DNA from: UBA6136 sp964386975
Lineage (GTDB): Bacteria > Pseudomonadota > Gammaproteobacteria > Methylococcales > Methylococcaceae
NCBI GenBank assembly: GCA_964386975.1
Contig: CAYLUS010000003.1
Coordinates: 1-64,000 of the forward strand
Direction: 5' to 3'
DNA length: 64,000 nt
The notes beneath the pieces are model-generated. The model searched no databases and had not been told where the DNA came from. It saw only the letters and a list, made by a program, of their open reading frames with translations. Within the stretch, counting starts at the first letter, position 1; each line of letters opens with the position of its first letter. Below, piece after piece: positions 52,155-61,069 of the stretch. A program made the translations under genes and the position numbers.

Positions 52155-54215
52155 TCAGGCCATCAGCACCTGCGCCTCGATGCGCTTGATCTCATCTCGA
52201 AGCCGCGCTGCCTCTTCAAATTCAAGTTCACGCGAGGCTTGGTACATCCGATCCTCCAATTGCTTGAGTAGCCGCGCGGCGTCCTTGGGATTTGCCAACT
52301 TGGGCGTCGCCGCCTCATCCTTCTTAGCCGCCACTTTTCGGCCCCGGCGCCCCCCTTCCGCCTGCGCCCCGGGGATCGGTAGCTCGAGAATGTCATGGAC
52401 ACCCTTGGTAATTCCCTTGGGCACAAGGCCGGTGGCCGCATTAAACGCCAGTTGCTTTTCCCGGCGCCGGTCGGTCTCCTCCAACGCCCGGTCGATCGAG
52501 CCCGTCCGCTTGTCGGCATAAAGGATGGCCTTGCCATGGATATTGCGGGCCGCACGCCCGATGGTCTGAATCAGCGAGGAGGTGGAACGCAAAAATCCTT
52601 CCTTGTCGGCATCGAGAATCGCCACCAGCGAAACCTCCGGGAGATCTAGACCTTCACGCAGGAGATTGATCCCCACCAGCACGTCAAATTTCCCAAGGCG
52701 AAGATCACGGATGATCTCGACCCGCTCAACCGTATCCACATCCGAGTGCAGGTAGCGGACTGCCACATCATGCTCAAACAAGTACTCGGTCAAATCCTCG
52801 GCCATGCGCTTGGTCAAGGTGGTGACCAGCACCCGCTCGCCCTTTAGCGCACGGGCACGGATCTCAGAGAGAAGGTCATCGACCTGCGACAGCACTGGTC
52901 GTATTTCAACCTCGGGATCAACCAGCCCGGTCGGTCGAACAACCTGTTCGATGATCTGGCCGGAGTGCTTGAGTTCGTAGGGACCCGGGGTGGCCGAAAC
53001 GTAAATGCGTTGCGGCGAGCGCGCCTCCCACTCCTCGAATTGGAGCGGCCGGTTATCCATCGCCGAGGGTAAGCGAAAGCCATATTCAACCAGGGTCTCC
53101 TTCCGCGAGCGGTCGCCCCGGTACATGGCCCCGAGTTGCGGGATGGTCACATGGCTTTCATCGACCACCAAAATGGCATCATCGGGAAGGTAGTCGAAGA
53201 GGGTCGGCGGCGCCTCCCCAGGACCTCGGCCTGAGAGATAACGGGAGTAGTTCTCGATCCCTGAGCAGTAGCCGACCTCCATCATGATCTCAAGATCGAA
53301 GAGGGTTCTTTGTTCCAGTCGCTGCGCCTCGACCAGGCGATTCATCCCGCGCAATTCCTCAAGCCGGATTCGAAGATCCTGCTTTATCTGGTCGATGGCG
53401 GCGAGAATGCGCTCACGGGGCGTCACATAATGGGTTTTGGGGTAAACCGTATAGCGCGCAGTCTGACTGAGAACCTCGCCGGTGAGGGGATCAAACAGCG
53501 AGAGTTTTTCGATCTCCTCGTCGAACAACTCCACGCGGAGGGCCTCCCGCTCAGACTCCGCGGGATAGATGTCAATGACATCACCACGGACCCGATAGGT
53601 GGCTCGCCGGAGCTCGGTTTCGTTGCGGGTGTACTGAAGCTCGGCAAGTCGTCTCAGCAAGGTTCTCTGACTGATCATGTCCCCTCTGACAAGATGGAGG
53701 ACCATGGCAAAGTAGGAGGCCGGCTCGCCGAGACCATAAATCGAGGAAACGGTGGCCACGATGATCGTGTCGTGACGCTCGATCAGCGCCTTGGTCGCCG
53801 ACAGGCGCATTTGCTCAATGTGCTCATTGAGCGAGGCATCTTTCTGGATATAGGTATCCGAGGAGGGAACGTAGGCTTCAGGCTGGTAATAGTCGTAATA
53901 GGAGACAAAGTACTCAACCGCATTCTCCGGAAAGAACTCCTTCATCTCGCCATAAAGCTGCGCGGCCAAGGTTTTATTGGGCGCCAGGATAATGGCCGGA
54001 CGCTGCTCCTTGGCGATGACGTTGGCAATCGAGAAGGTCTTGCCTGATCCTGTGACTCCGAGCAGGGTCTGGTGCAAAAGGCCGTCATGAAGACCCTCGA
54101 TCATCTGCGCAATGGCGGCCGGTTGATCACCTGCCGGAGAAAATGGACTGCGCAGCACAAATGGCTTGCCCTTGAGAGGATGGGCCTCGCGGTATTGTCG
54201 GAGTTCAGCGTCCAT
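52155..54215 (-). CDS. uvrB: UvrABC system protein B
   Basis: Nucleotide-excision-repair DNA damage verifier. 686 residues. Walker A GVTGSGKT at 53-60, beta-hairpin region VSYYDYYQPEAYVP, helicase motifs VDESH, VSATPGPYE, QTIGRAARN, and the C-terminal UVR domain (LEDRMYQASRELEFEEAARLRDEI) that contacts UvrC. An insertion or linker before UVR is Lys/Arg/Gly rich (GGRRGRKVAAKK). Divergent from the aspartate aminotransferase gene; the 238 bp between (54216-54453) hold no gene. Confidence 0.97.
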   Translation of the reverse strand: MDAELRQYREAHPLKGKPFVLRSPFSPAGDQPAAIAQMIEGLHDGLLHQTLLGVTGSGKTFSIANVIAKEQRPAIILAPNKTLAAQLYGEMKEFFPENAVEYFVSYYDYYQPEAYVPSSDTYIQKDASLNEHIEQMRLSATKALIERHDTIIVATVSSIYGLGEPASYFAMVLHLVRGDMISQRTLLRRLAELQYTRNETELRRATYRVRGDVIDIYPAESEREALRVELFDEEIEKLSLFDPLTGEVLSQTARYTVYPKTHYVTPRERILAAIDQIKQDLRIRLEELRGMNRLVEAQRLEQRTLFDLEIMMEVGYCSGIENYSRYLSGRGPGEAPPTLFDYLPDDAILVVDESHVTIPQLGAMYRGDRSRKETLVEYGFRLPSAMDNRPLQFEEWEARSPQRIYVSATPGPYELKHSGQIIEQVVRPTGLVDPEVEIRPVLSQVDDLLSEIRARALKGERVLVTTLTKRMAEDLTEYLFEHDVAVRYLHSDVDTVERVEIIRDLRLGKFDVLVGINLLREGLDLPEVSLVAILDADKEGFLRSTSSLIQTIGRAARNIHGKAILYADKRTGSIDRALEETDRRREKQLAFNAATGLVPKGITKGVHDILELPIPGAQAEGGRRGRKVAAKKDEAATPKLANPKDAARLLKQLEDRMYQASRELEFEEAARLRDEIKRIEAQVLMA

Positions 54216-54453
54216 GAACCTCGCCTTTGCAATTAAATTTCAAGCGACTGTTGAAGGTACTGGCCTCTAACCCGCAATTTGCTGCCTGGGTGGACCACAA
54301 ATCTTTCGGACGACCAGCGGCTGTAATAGAATGCCGTGCTGCAGGTCCCGGATGACGTCATGGCGAAGTGCCTCCGACCGATGCGGTGTTTAGGTCCGCG
54401 CGGGACGCTCCCACTACCCTTCCCTATCCTACCCTCGAACACGTCGACCCAAC

Positions 54454-55638
54454 ATGCGAAAGACCCTCTCCAACCGCGTTTGTTCCATCAAGCCCTCCCC
54501 GACCTTGGCCGTGACTGCTCGCGCCGCCGCCATGCGCGCGCAAGGTAAGGACATCGTGGGACTGGGCGCGGGCGAGCCTGACTTCGATACCCCGGACCAC
54601 ATCAAGGCGGCTGCCATTAAAGCCATCGAGAGCGGGTTTACCAAGTACACCGCGGTCGATGGTACCGCGGGTCTTAAAAAGGCGATCCAGGACAAATTCA
54701 AGCGTGAGAACGGATTTGACTATACCCTCAAGCAAATCCTGGTCTCTTGTGGCGGCAAGCAAAGTTTTTATAACCTCGCACAAGCGCTGATCAATCCCGG
54801 CGATGAGGTCATTATCCCGGCACCCTACTGGGTGTCCTACCCGGACATGGTTCTTTTGGCCGATGGCGTCCCGGTCATCATCGAAGGCCCTCAAACGCAG
54901 AATTTCAAGATCACGCCCGCTCAGCTCGCATCAGCTATTACGCCAAAAACCCGCCTGTTCGTGATCAACAGCCCTTCCAATCCCAGCGGGATGGCCTACA
55001 GCGAAGCCGAACTGAAGGCGCTGGGTGAGGTTCTCAGACGGCATCCGGACATCATCATTGCCACGGATGACATGTACGAACACATCCTCTGGGATGCCGG
55101 CAAATTCATCAACATCCTCAACGTCAATCCGGACCTCTATGACCGCACCATGGTTCTCAATGGCGTCTCCAAGGCCTACTCCATGACCGGTTGGCGGATT
55201 GGCTACGCAGCAGGTCCTGAGTGGCTGATCGAGGCCATGACCAACATCCAGTCACAAAGCACATCGAACCCAACGTCGATTTCACAGGTGGCCGCTGAGG
55301 CCGCCCTCAATGGCGATCAGGGCTTCATCGGCGAAATGCTCAAAGCCTTCAAATCACGTCACGATTTTGTCGTTGAGGCACTCAATGCCATGCCAGGCGT
55401 TGATTGCCTCAGAACCGATGGCACCTTCTATGTGCTTCCGAATTTTGAAGGGGTCATCGCGCGTCTTGAGGGGGTCAACGATGACCTCGGTCTGTCCGAG
55501 TACCTTATTGAAAAGGCCGGAGTTGCCGTCGTGCCGGGGTCCGCATTCGGTGCGCCGGGCCACATCCGGTTATCCATTGCAACCAGCATGGCCAATCTCG
55601 AAAAGGCGATTTCCAGAATCCGGGAAGCCATCAGCTGA
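54454..55638 (+). CDS. aspC: Class I aspartate aminotransferase (subgroup Ib)
   Basis: 394 residues, PLP fold type I. Schiff-base Lys240 in NGVSKAYSMTGWRIGY; NSPSNPSGMAY and the C-terminal HIRLSIATS with the substrate-binding Arg are in place. Transfers the amino group of aspartate to 2-oxoglutarate; subgroup Ib enzymes often also take prephenate or phenylalanine-type substrates. No ribosome-binding site stands out. Convergent with galU and separated by a strong hairpin. The uvrB-aspC arrangement is common in proteobacteria. Confidence 0.93.
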   Translation: MRKTLSNRVCSIKPSPTLAVTARAAAMRAQGKDIVGLGAGEPDFDTPDHIKAAAIKAIESGFTKYTAVDGTAGLKKAIQDKFKRENGFDYTLKQILVSCGGKQSFYNLAQALINPGDEVIIPAPYWVSYPDMVLLADGVPVIIEGPQTQNFKITPAQLASAITPKTRLFVINSPSNPSGMAYSEAELKALGEVLRRHPDIIIATDDMYEHILWDAGKFINILNVNPDLYDRTMVLNGVSKAYSMTGWRIGYAAGPEWLIEAMTNIQSQSTSNPTSISQVAAEAALNGDQGFIGEMLKAFKSRHDFVVEALNAMPGVDCLRTDGTFYVLPNFEGVIARLEGVNDDLGLSEYLIEKAGVAVVPGSAFGAPGHIRLSIATSMANLEKAISRIREAIS

Positions 55639-55648
55639 TGACCAGGAC

Positions 55649-55675
55649 CTCTGGTGGCGAGAGCCGCCACCAGAG
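55649..55675. terminator. Bidirectional terminator hairpin between aspC and galU
   Basis: CTCTGGTGGCG and CGCCACCAGAG, an 11-bp perfect stem with a five-base loop, lies midway between the two convergent stop codons. No T-run on either side, but the location is typical of a shared terminator. Confidence 0.65.
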
Positions 55676-55692
55676 CATGCGGAGGACGGCTC

Positions 55693-56568
55693 TTAGGCCT
55701 TGAGTCCCTGCAAATAGCGCCTAAAGTCGTCCTTGAGTTCGGGATGCTTCAAGGCCATTTCCACGGTCGCCTCGAGATAGCCCAGCTTAGACCCACAATC
55801 ATAGCGCTTGCCCTCAAACTCGAAGGACAAGACCGTTTCGTCCTTCAAGAGCATCGCGATACCGTCGGTGAGCTGAATCTCCCCGCCAGCGCCGCGGCGA
55901 ACCTGGTTCAAACGCTCAAAGATGCCAGGGGTCAGAATGTAGCGCCCAATCACAGCCTGATTGGAGGGCGCGTCCTGGGGTTTGGGCTTTTCAACGATGG
56001 CGCTTAGCTTTGCCAAGTGCTGGGAAACCGGATCAGCAGCAACGATGCCATAACTTCCGGTTTGCGAGGGGTCGACTTTTTCGGTGGCAAGCACCGAACA
56101 GCCCCATTCGTTGTAGACATCGACCATCTGCTTCATGCATCCGCGCGTGCCATCATCAACCATGTCATCGGCGAGAATGACGGCAAACGGTTCATCACCC
56201 ACCACGGCGGCGGCACAGTTCACGGCATGCCCAAGCCCAAGTGCCTCGGCCTGACGAATGAACACGCAGGTGACCCCAGGCGGCACAATGTTCTGGAGTT
56301 CCTTGAGGGTTTCTGTCTTGTTGCGTGTTGACAGCTCGGTTTCAAGCTCATAGGCCTTGTCAAAATGATCCTCGATCGCCCGCTTGGTGCGACTGGTGAC
56401 AAAGATCATGGTGTCAATGCCTGCTGCGGCCGCTTCTTCAACGGCATACTGGATCAGCGGCTTGTCGACGACGGGCAGCATTTCCTTTGGACTTGCCTTG
56501 GTCGCAGGAAGGAACCGGGTCCCTAATCCTGCAACCGGAAATACGGCTTTCTTGACGGTTTTTTTCAT
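55693..56568 (-). CDS. galU: UTP-glucose-1-phosphate uridylyltransferase
   Basis: Makes UDP-glucose for envelope polysaccharides and trehalose. 291 residues. Nucleotide-binding GLGTRFLPATKASPKEMLPV, the catalytic-site stretch LPVVDKPLIQYAVEEA, LADDMVDD and EKPKPQDAPSN are all standard GalU. AGGTG precedes the ATG by eight bases. Convergent with aspC. The tip of the UDP-sugar pathway genes is alone here. Confidence 0.95.
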   Translation of the reverse strand: MKKTVKKAVFPVAGLGTRFLPATKASPKEMLPVVDKPLIQYAVEEAAAAGIDTMIFVTSRTKRAIEDHFDKAYELETELSTRNKTETLKELQNIVPPGVTCVFIRQAEALGLGHAVNCAAAVVGDEPFAVILADDMVDDGTRGCMKQMVDVYNEWGCSVLATEKVDPSQTGSYGIVAADPVSQHLAKLSAIVEKPKPQDAPSNQAVIGRYILTPGIFERLNQVRRGAGGEIQLTDGIAMLLKDETVLSFEFEGKRYDCGSKLGYLEATVEMALKHPELKDDFRRYLQGLKA

Positions 56569-56732
56569 GTCGATTTCACCTCAGGCAAACGGACCAAAGC
56601 CTTAATTTACACATGGCCATCGCTGGCCACCACAATTCAGACATCCTAGCGCATTGACCCTTCCATTACAATTTGGTTTCCCGTCAATACTATTTGCGAT
56701 CAGCCCTGCGCGCCCTGGCTCAAGGAGCTATC

Positions 56733-56966
56733 TCACACCTGATAGACATCGCCTCGCTTCCCGATCCGTACAACAAGAATGCCTACCTCGTCTTCCTCGA
56801 TGCTGGCAATGATCCGATAGGCTCAAGGTGGCATCCCAGAAAGCACCGAATGTGAACCCCTTAAGGACCAAACCAATAATGCGGGAGGCTCCAAGCGCTG
56901 CCAAGCGGTCATGTTTGCTAAGGCTTCAAGGCTATCAATCGCCACTGGAAGTCGGATGGCTAACAT
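56733..56966 (-). pseudogene. Collapsed relBE toxin-antitoxin remnant
   Basis: A 78-codon frame on the minus strand with one internal TGA (codon 48). The first codons read MLAIRLPVAIDSLEALANMT, the start of a ribbon-helix-helix RelB-type antitoxin. After the stop comes AYRIIASIEEDEVGILVVRI then GKRGDVYQV, the C-terminal beta sheet of a RelE-type toxin. Most of both genes between these ends is missing or scrambled; an out-of-frame GLVLKGFTFGAFWDATLS within it looks like the toxin's middle. So a deletion fused antitoxin head to toxin tail. It lies at the left edge of the AT-rich accessory pocket. Not functional as a toxin pair. Confidence 0.65.
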
Positions 56967-57060
56967 GGGGTCTTATTTTTTAAAGTGCTATTGATTGCCG
57001 TTCAGTGGCAGCGGATACGGACCCTTACGAATTCAGGCTGCTGCTCTGTTAGGAGAACTC

Positions 57061-57129
57061 ATGTGGTCTTGGGTGGAGCCCGCCAAAATATATTCAGAAT
57101 CTGAAAATAGTGGTAGAGTTATTGTTGAA
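57061..57129 (+). CDS. 22-codon reading frame with strong ribosome-binding site
   Basis: AGGAG at 57051-57055 precedes an ATG at 57061 that opens a 22-codon frame (MWSWVEPAKIYSESENSGRVIVE) ended by TAA. The frame is the same as that of the large orphan gene, with TAA and TAG separating them. It may be a leader peptide, the leftover start of a longer gene, or chance; I cannot tell. Confidence 0.3.
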
Positions 57130-57177
57130 TAAGTATAGTTGTTATTAATAGCATCAGATCCGAGTGGGTTTATATAT

Positions 57178-59055
57178 ATGGCTACAGAAGTTTGGTCGCT
57201 ACTTAAAAGATGGGTATCTTGCAACAAGATTCCACTTGATAAAGTAAAAAGCCAATGGGAAGAAGGGCTACATCTTATAACCGTACCCGATGGATATAAT
57301 TTTTATCTGGCCTTCGCTCTCAGGACCGAGGCCTATCCTACCGTCTGGGGCTATGTGGACAAGGGAGGATGTCTCCATTGTAGACATTTCTATTTCTCTT
57401 CAAGCGAAGCGTGGTGGCGTGCTGGCACAGGATTTAGGTGGAATTACAACGCAGAAAATCCAGCTGGATGGTCTAAATCCGCGGAGGGAGCGGAACATCA
57501 TATCGATGGAGGCTATATATTTGAAGCTTTTTTACCAGCAAGCTTAGCTGCAGAGCTTCAGAAATATTATAATGGAAGTGCTGGAAAAGAGATTGTTAGA
57601 GATGTTTGGTTTGGAGATGAATGGAAAACAAGTCTGGTAGACAACCCAAAGGACAAAGCGAAAAAAGGCACTGAAACCGATGTAAAGAATAAATATGAAA
57701 GCCTCTTGATAAATAAGAGCCGGGAAACAGATAAAAGATGTGATTTAGTTATTGATTATGATAAGGAACGAAAATATGTGTATGCTCTTGATAAAAAGGA
57801 TACACACGTTAATGCCGATCTAAAAAGAAAAGTTCTCACAACCGCCACAGCCACTTATCAAATGGGTTATAGGCTCAATGCTGGCAGTCATGGCATGAAT
57901 TATAATTACGGCAAGGATAAGGATAAACCGGTGTTGGCGTTCTTCAATCCCACGGATGGGCTACCTCAAATATGGGATTATCTCACTACCTGCTTAACTG
58001 AAAAAGTCAAGGAGGAAACAGGCCTTTCTCACCCGACCCTAGGGGCCAAGATAAGGTATTCGATAATAACATATAAGCTCGATGACTATCATGTAGAGAT
58101 TGCCTATACAGAAAGCGAGATTCCTGTCTATTATAAGTTCCTTGGAGGTCGAACGATATCAACACCCGTGTGCTGGGTTAGAAATGTCTATAAGCACGAT
58201 AGTAAGGTATCCAGCTTTGGAAACTACCTCGAATGCCCTATCGATATGGCCTTCATTGTTCAAAAGCCATGTGATTACGCAAAGCAACTTTCTGAAGCTG
58301 CGGGGGATGATATAGGACTTGTTACAGGCCAGACAGGCGAAATCAGAAGAAATCGGGATTTAAAGAAAGTCACAAATTTTACTGTTAGTAACGCAAAGCT
58401 CTCTGATATACACGTTCGGAACGTCTTTGACAAAGCAAGTGATCCCACATATGTCAATCTAGCCTTTTTTAATGAAAAGACCTCCCCGCTCATTCAGCAG
58501 TTCAAGAAAGATAAAAAGTTTAGAATGTTTTCAGATGTTCTAGATAAAAATAGTTTTATTGTTCATGATTTAAAGAGCGAAGAGCAATTGGTGCTTATTA
58601 GCAGGCTTATAGTAAACGGGATTGATACATATATAAGCATATCAAGCCTTGGAACGCATGGAAAGGGTAGGCATGGCTCTGCCGGTGTAAATCGTGCGAT
58701 GGCGTTTAGGGACCGTATTACGGGAAAATCGAAAGAATACAGCGTTACTAATCTTCCACATGACTTCTATGAGCTTTTTGTTGACAACAAGGTCGGGGGC
58801 TCAAGGGATGGATGGAGCATGTTTGACTCGATCAGGACAAACCCATCCTCATTATTTACTGTAGTGGCTCAGAGCATATTGAGTGCATTTGTTGGCGCAA
58901 AAGCTGAATCAAAAGGGTCACACCCAGGCCATGAAAATGTCTTCACCCGTCTTTTTGGGTACGCCTGCGATAAGGGTGTCTTGTGTGATGATGTTCTCCG
59001 TGAGGTCATAAATAACAGTGATGGATTATTGTCCGCTGTTAAAAGAAACCATTAA
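57178..59055 (+). CDS. AT-rich orphan protein of 625 residues, unknown function
   Basis: I recognise no domain. ATG 57178 gives 625 residues; an upstream TTG at 57139 would add 13. No signal peptide or membrane segment is seen. The N-terminal ~150 residues are rich in Trp and aromatics with charged patches (HCRHFYFSSSEAWWRAGTGF; RDVWFGDEWKTSL), ~150-210 is Lys/Asp rich, and later regions mix alpha/beta text (YRLNAGSHGMNYNYGKDKDK; SSLGTHGKGRHGSAGVNRAM). Base use is unlike the neighbours: by hand count 30% GC at 57721-57780 and 48% at 58681-58740, against about 53% at 61741-61800 in rpsA. The gene is intact, so it was acquired recently or is under selection. It could be an effector, defence or phage-derived protein; nothing decides among these. 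Confidence 0.75.
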   Translation: MATEVWSLLKRWVSCNKIPLDKVKSQWEEGLHLITVPDGYNFYLAFALRTEAYPTVWGYVDKGGCLHCRHFYFSSSEAWWRAGTGFRWNYNAENPAGWSKSAEGAEHHIDGGYIFEAFLPASLAAELQKYYNGSAGKEIVRDVWFGDEWKTSLVDNPKDKAKKGTETDVKNKYESLLINKSRETDKRCDLVIDYDKERKYVYALDKKDTHVNADLKRKVLTTATATYQMGYRLNAGSHGMNYNYGKDKDKPVLAFFNPTDGLPQIWDYLTTCLTEKVKEETGLSHPTLGAKIRYSIITYKLDDYHVEIAYTESEIPVYYKFLGGRTISTPVCWVRNVYKHDSKVSSFGNYLECPIDMAFIVQKPCDYAKQLSEAAGDDIGLVTGQTGEIRRNRDLKKVTNFTVSNAKLSDIHVRNVFDKASDPTYVNLAFFNEKTSPLIQQFKKDKKFRMFSDVLDKNSFIVHDLKSEEQLVLISRLIVNGIDTYISISSLGTHGKGRHGSAGVNRAMAFRDRITGKSKEYSVTNLPHDFYELFVDNKVGGSRDGWSMFDSIRTNPSSLFTVVAQSILSAFVGAKAESKGSHPGHENVFTRLFGYACDKGVLCDDVLREVINNSDGLLSAVKRNH

Positions 59056-59351
59056 ATCCATATATCAATACATCCACAATACCGAAAAAGTAATTAGCCA
59101 AACAGCACATACCTCAAATCTTTTTGTGCGTATTGAGGGCTTATCTTCGCGGTTGGTAATTGGAGGGGTTTCGTCTCAATTGAAGTGTCGATCTTGGGCG
59201 CTTTTCCGTTTCGAGTGGAAATCTGCATAAGCTGATGGACCTTTTCAGCTATAACTCAGATCAAGAAGACCTCGCTGGATCGTGGTTTTTCCGGGTCTGA
59301 AGGGCTGTTGAAAGGTGCGAAATCTTGGATAAAAGAGAGGGGGCATGGGAA
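59056..59351. other. Intergenic region, 296 bp, right edge of the AT-rich pocket
   Basis: Base composition returns to the genome norm around 59120. A plus frame (59018-59230) starts inside the orphan gene and shows no protein-like features. No tRNA, direct repeat or inverted repeat that would mark an integration site was found by eye. Confidence 0.4.
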
Positions 59352-60566
59352 TCACGATCGAGATCGCACACTCAGATCCCGGTCCTCATCAAGTAGGGTC
59401 AAGGTTGAGAACGGGCCTGTGGGCCGGATAGATCCCCAGTGCTTGCAAGAAGGACAGTGCCAGAAGAGCTCCGAAGTCCCAAAGCCACAATGTTCGCAAA
59501 CAAACAGAGGACGGTCCCCGGCATTGTCGATGAGCAATTGGCAAAGCTTTTTGATCTTGTATGAAACCGAACCTGTGCCATCGGCCACCAGCTTAAGGGC
59601 CCTGGAGATGGCCAGTGCATCGGGCGTTTTTTCGAGAATGGGTAACAAATAGTCGACGGCCGATTGAGTGCCCTGACGGTCTTTTAACCGCTCTGCCCGC
59701 TCGACGGCTGCCGAGACCATGCCGTAGTCTTGATACAGGCGATCCAGATAGTCGATCAACTCCCGTTCAAGCCCAAGCTTGTCTGAACATTGCTGAATCA
59801 ATGGCAGGACAACCGGGAGATACAGGGGATCCTGGCCCTCAAGCACCCGAAAGGTCTCAAGCGCCTGACGATATTCGCCATTGGCGATTTCAAGTCGGCC
59901 ACGGGTAATCGTGGCCCTTACACAGCCAGGATCGTCTTCGAGGGCTTCTGTCAGGTAATCCCGGGCATCCTTGGCGCGGTGATGCGCCATTGAGGCTTCG
60001 GCGAGCTCACAAAAAAAGTGTGCTGCCGTCTCCCCATGTCGTGGTTTGACGACTTTTCTCAGCGGCAAAATGATATCAATGGCCTTGATCCAGTCACGCT
60101 GCTGCTGGTAAATCTGCAACAGTTGCTGCATCGCCGGGATGCCATGGGAGGCGGTGTCCTGCAGCGAGAGGAAAAGACTCTCCGCACGATCAAAAAGTCC
60201 GGCCCGCATGAAGTCGAGCCCGAGTTCAAAGGCGGCTCTGGCGCGTTCAGGAGCGCCGAGTCCCTCGGCATTCTGCAGTCGGGTATGAATGTCAATCGCC
60301 CGCTCTACCTCCCCCCGGCGGCGAAACAGATTTCCCAGGGCAATCTGGGTTTCGAAGGGCTCTGCGTCATGCTGGAGTACCTGATCAACAGCCGCTATGG
60401 CCTTGTCGGTCTTTTCATCCAGAAGATAGTTAAGACCCTGACGATAGGCGCGCGTCAGCGGTGCCATCTGATGCTGATGCTTTTGGGAGAAATGCCGCTT
60501 CGCGGAGAACCAGCCCGAGGCTGCGGCGAGCGGCAACAGGAGGGCAATCAGTGCCTCAAAGGTCAT
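59352..60566 (-). CDS. lapB: LapB (YciM), LPS assembly regulator
   Basis: Inner-membrane-anchored TPR protein that with FtsH controls LpxC turnover and so LPS level. 404 residues: N-terminal anchor (ALIALLLPLAAASGWF), about nine TPR units (NYLLDEKTDKAIAAVDQVLQ, GEYRQALETFRVLEGQ), and a C-terminal rubredoxin-like zinc site with Cys357, Cys360, Cys371 and Cys374 (CEHCGF, CPSCKHW). AAGGGGG precedes the ATG. In many relatives lapA lies just upstream; here the 155 bp between ihfB and lapB contain no such gene. Confidence 0.94.
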   Translation of the reverse strand: MTFEALIALLLPLAAASGWFSAKRHFSQKHQHQMAPLTRAYRQGLNYLLDEKTDKAIAAVDQVLQHDAEPFETQIALGNLFRRRGEVERAIDIHTRLQNAEGLGAPERARAAFELGLDFMRAGLFDRAESLFLSLQDTASHGIPAMQQLLQIYQQQRDWIKAIDIILPLRKVVKPRHGETAAHFFCELAEASMAHHRAKDARDYLTEALEDDPGCVRATITRGRLEIANGEYRQALETFRVLEGQDPLYLPVVLPLIQQCSDKLGLERELIDYLDRLYQDYGMVSAAVERAERLKDRQGTQSAVDYLLPILEKTPDALAISRALKLVADGTGSVSYKIKKLCQLLIDNAGDRPLFVCEHCGFGTSELFWHCPSCKHWGSIRPTGPFSTLTLLDEDRDLSVRSRS

Positions 60567-60694
60567 CTTACGGCCCCCTTGGCGCCTGACCCAGACCCAA
60601 AATCAATGGGACAAAAAAAAGCCACGCTTTCCGGTTTATCCGTTGGAAAGCATGACTGGTTTGCCGCCTGCTGGCCATGGGAGGGCTCAGTCGG

Positions 60695-60720
60695 GATGAT
60701 CCAAAAGATTCAGGATCATC
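60695..60720 (-). terminator. Hairpin right after ihfB
   Basis: GATGATCC and GGATCATC, eight perfect pairs with a ten-base loop, directly downstream of the ihfB stop on its strand. No T-run follows, so termination is uncertain; it may attenuate or process the ihfB-lapB message. Confidence 0.35.
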
Positions 60721-60721
60721 A

Positions 60722-61000
60722 TCACTCTTTCACCTTGTCCCGAAGATCTTTGCCCGGCTTGAAGTGCGGCACATATTTGGACTCGAGTTCCACCTGGCTT
60801 CCCGTTTTGGGGTTACGTCCTACACGAGGCGCCCGATAGCGTACTGAGAAACTTCCAAAGCCCCTGATCTCGATACGCTCTCCCTGCGCCAGGGTTTCGG
60901 CCATCTGATCGATGATTCCTTTCACTGCAGCCTCAACGTCCCGAGCAGGAAGTCCCGGGTAACGCTCGGCGAGAAGTTCGATAAGTTCGGATTTGGTCAT
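60722..61000 (-). CDS. ihfB: Integration host factor beta subunit
   Basis: DNA-bending heterodimer subunit, partner of IhfA. 92 residues: TKSELIELLAERYPGLPARD, IEIRGFGSFSVRYRAPR and the DNA-intercalating arm GRNPKTG with Pro, all as expected for IHF-beta rather than HU. In its conserved place after rpsA. A strong hairpin sits in the 69 bp between rpsA and this gene. Confidence 0.95.
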   Translation of the reverse strand: MTKSELIELLAERYPGLPARDVEAAVKGIIDQMAETLAQGERIEIRGFGSFSVRYRAPRVGRNPKTGSQVELESKYVPHFKPGKDLRDKVKE

Positions 61001-61023
61001 GAGTACGGGCAGCCCGGGGACAT

Positions 61024-61060
61024 TCGACGGGGGGATCTTGAATCCGGACCCCCCCGTCGA
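61024..61060 (-). terminator. 11-bp hairpin between rpsA and ihfB
   Basis: TCGACGGGGGG and CCCCCCGTCGA, a perfect GC-rich stem with a 15-base loop, 9 bp after the rpsA stop. It could end or dampen transcription from rpsA into ihfB, or protect the rpsA 3' end. No clean T-run follows on the minus strand. Confidence 0.5.
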
Positions 61061-61069
61061 TCCACAAGC

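Noticed and set aside
59018..59230. 70-codon plus frame after the orphan gene
   Set aside because: Begins inside the orphan gene, spans the composition change and has no domain or ribosome-binding site.
56569..59351. Genomic island with attachment sites
   Set aside because: No integrase, transposase, tRNA or flanking direct repeats seen by eye; only composition and a toxin-antitoxin remnant support transfer.
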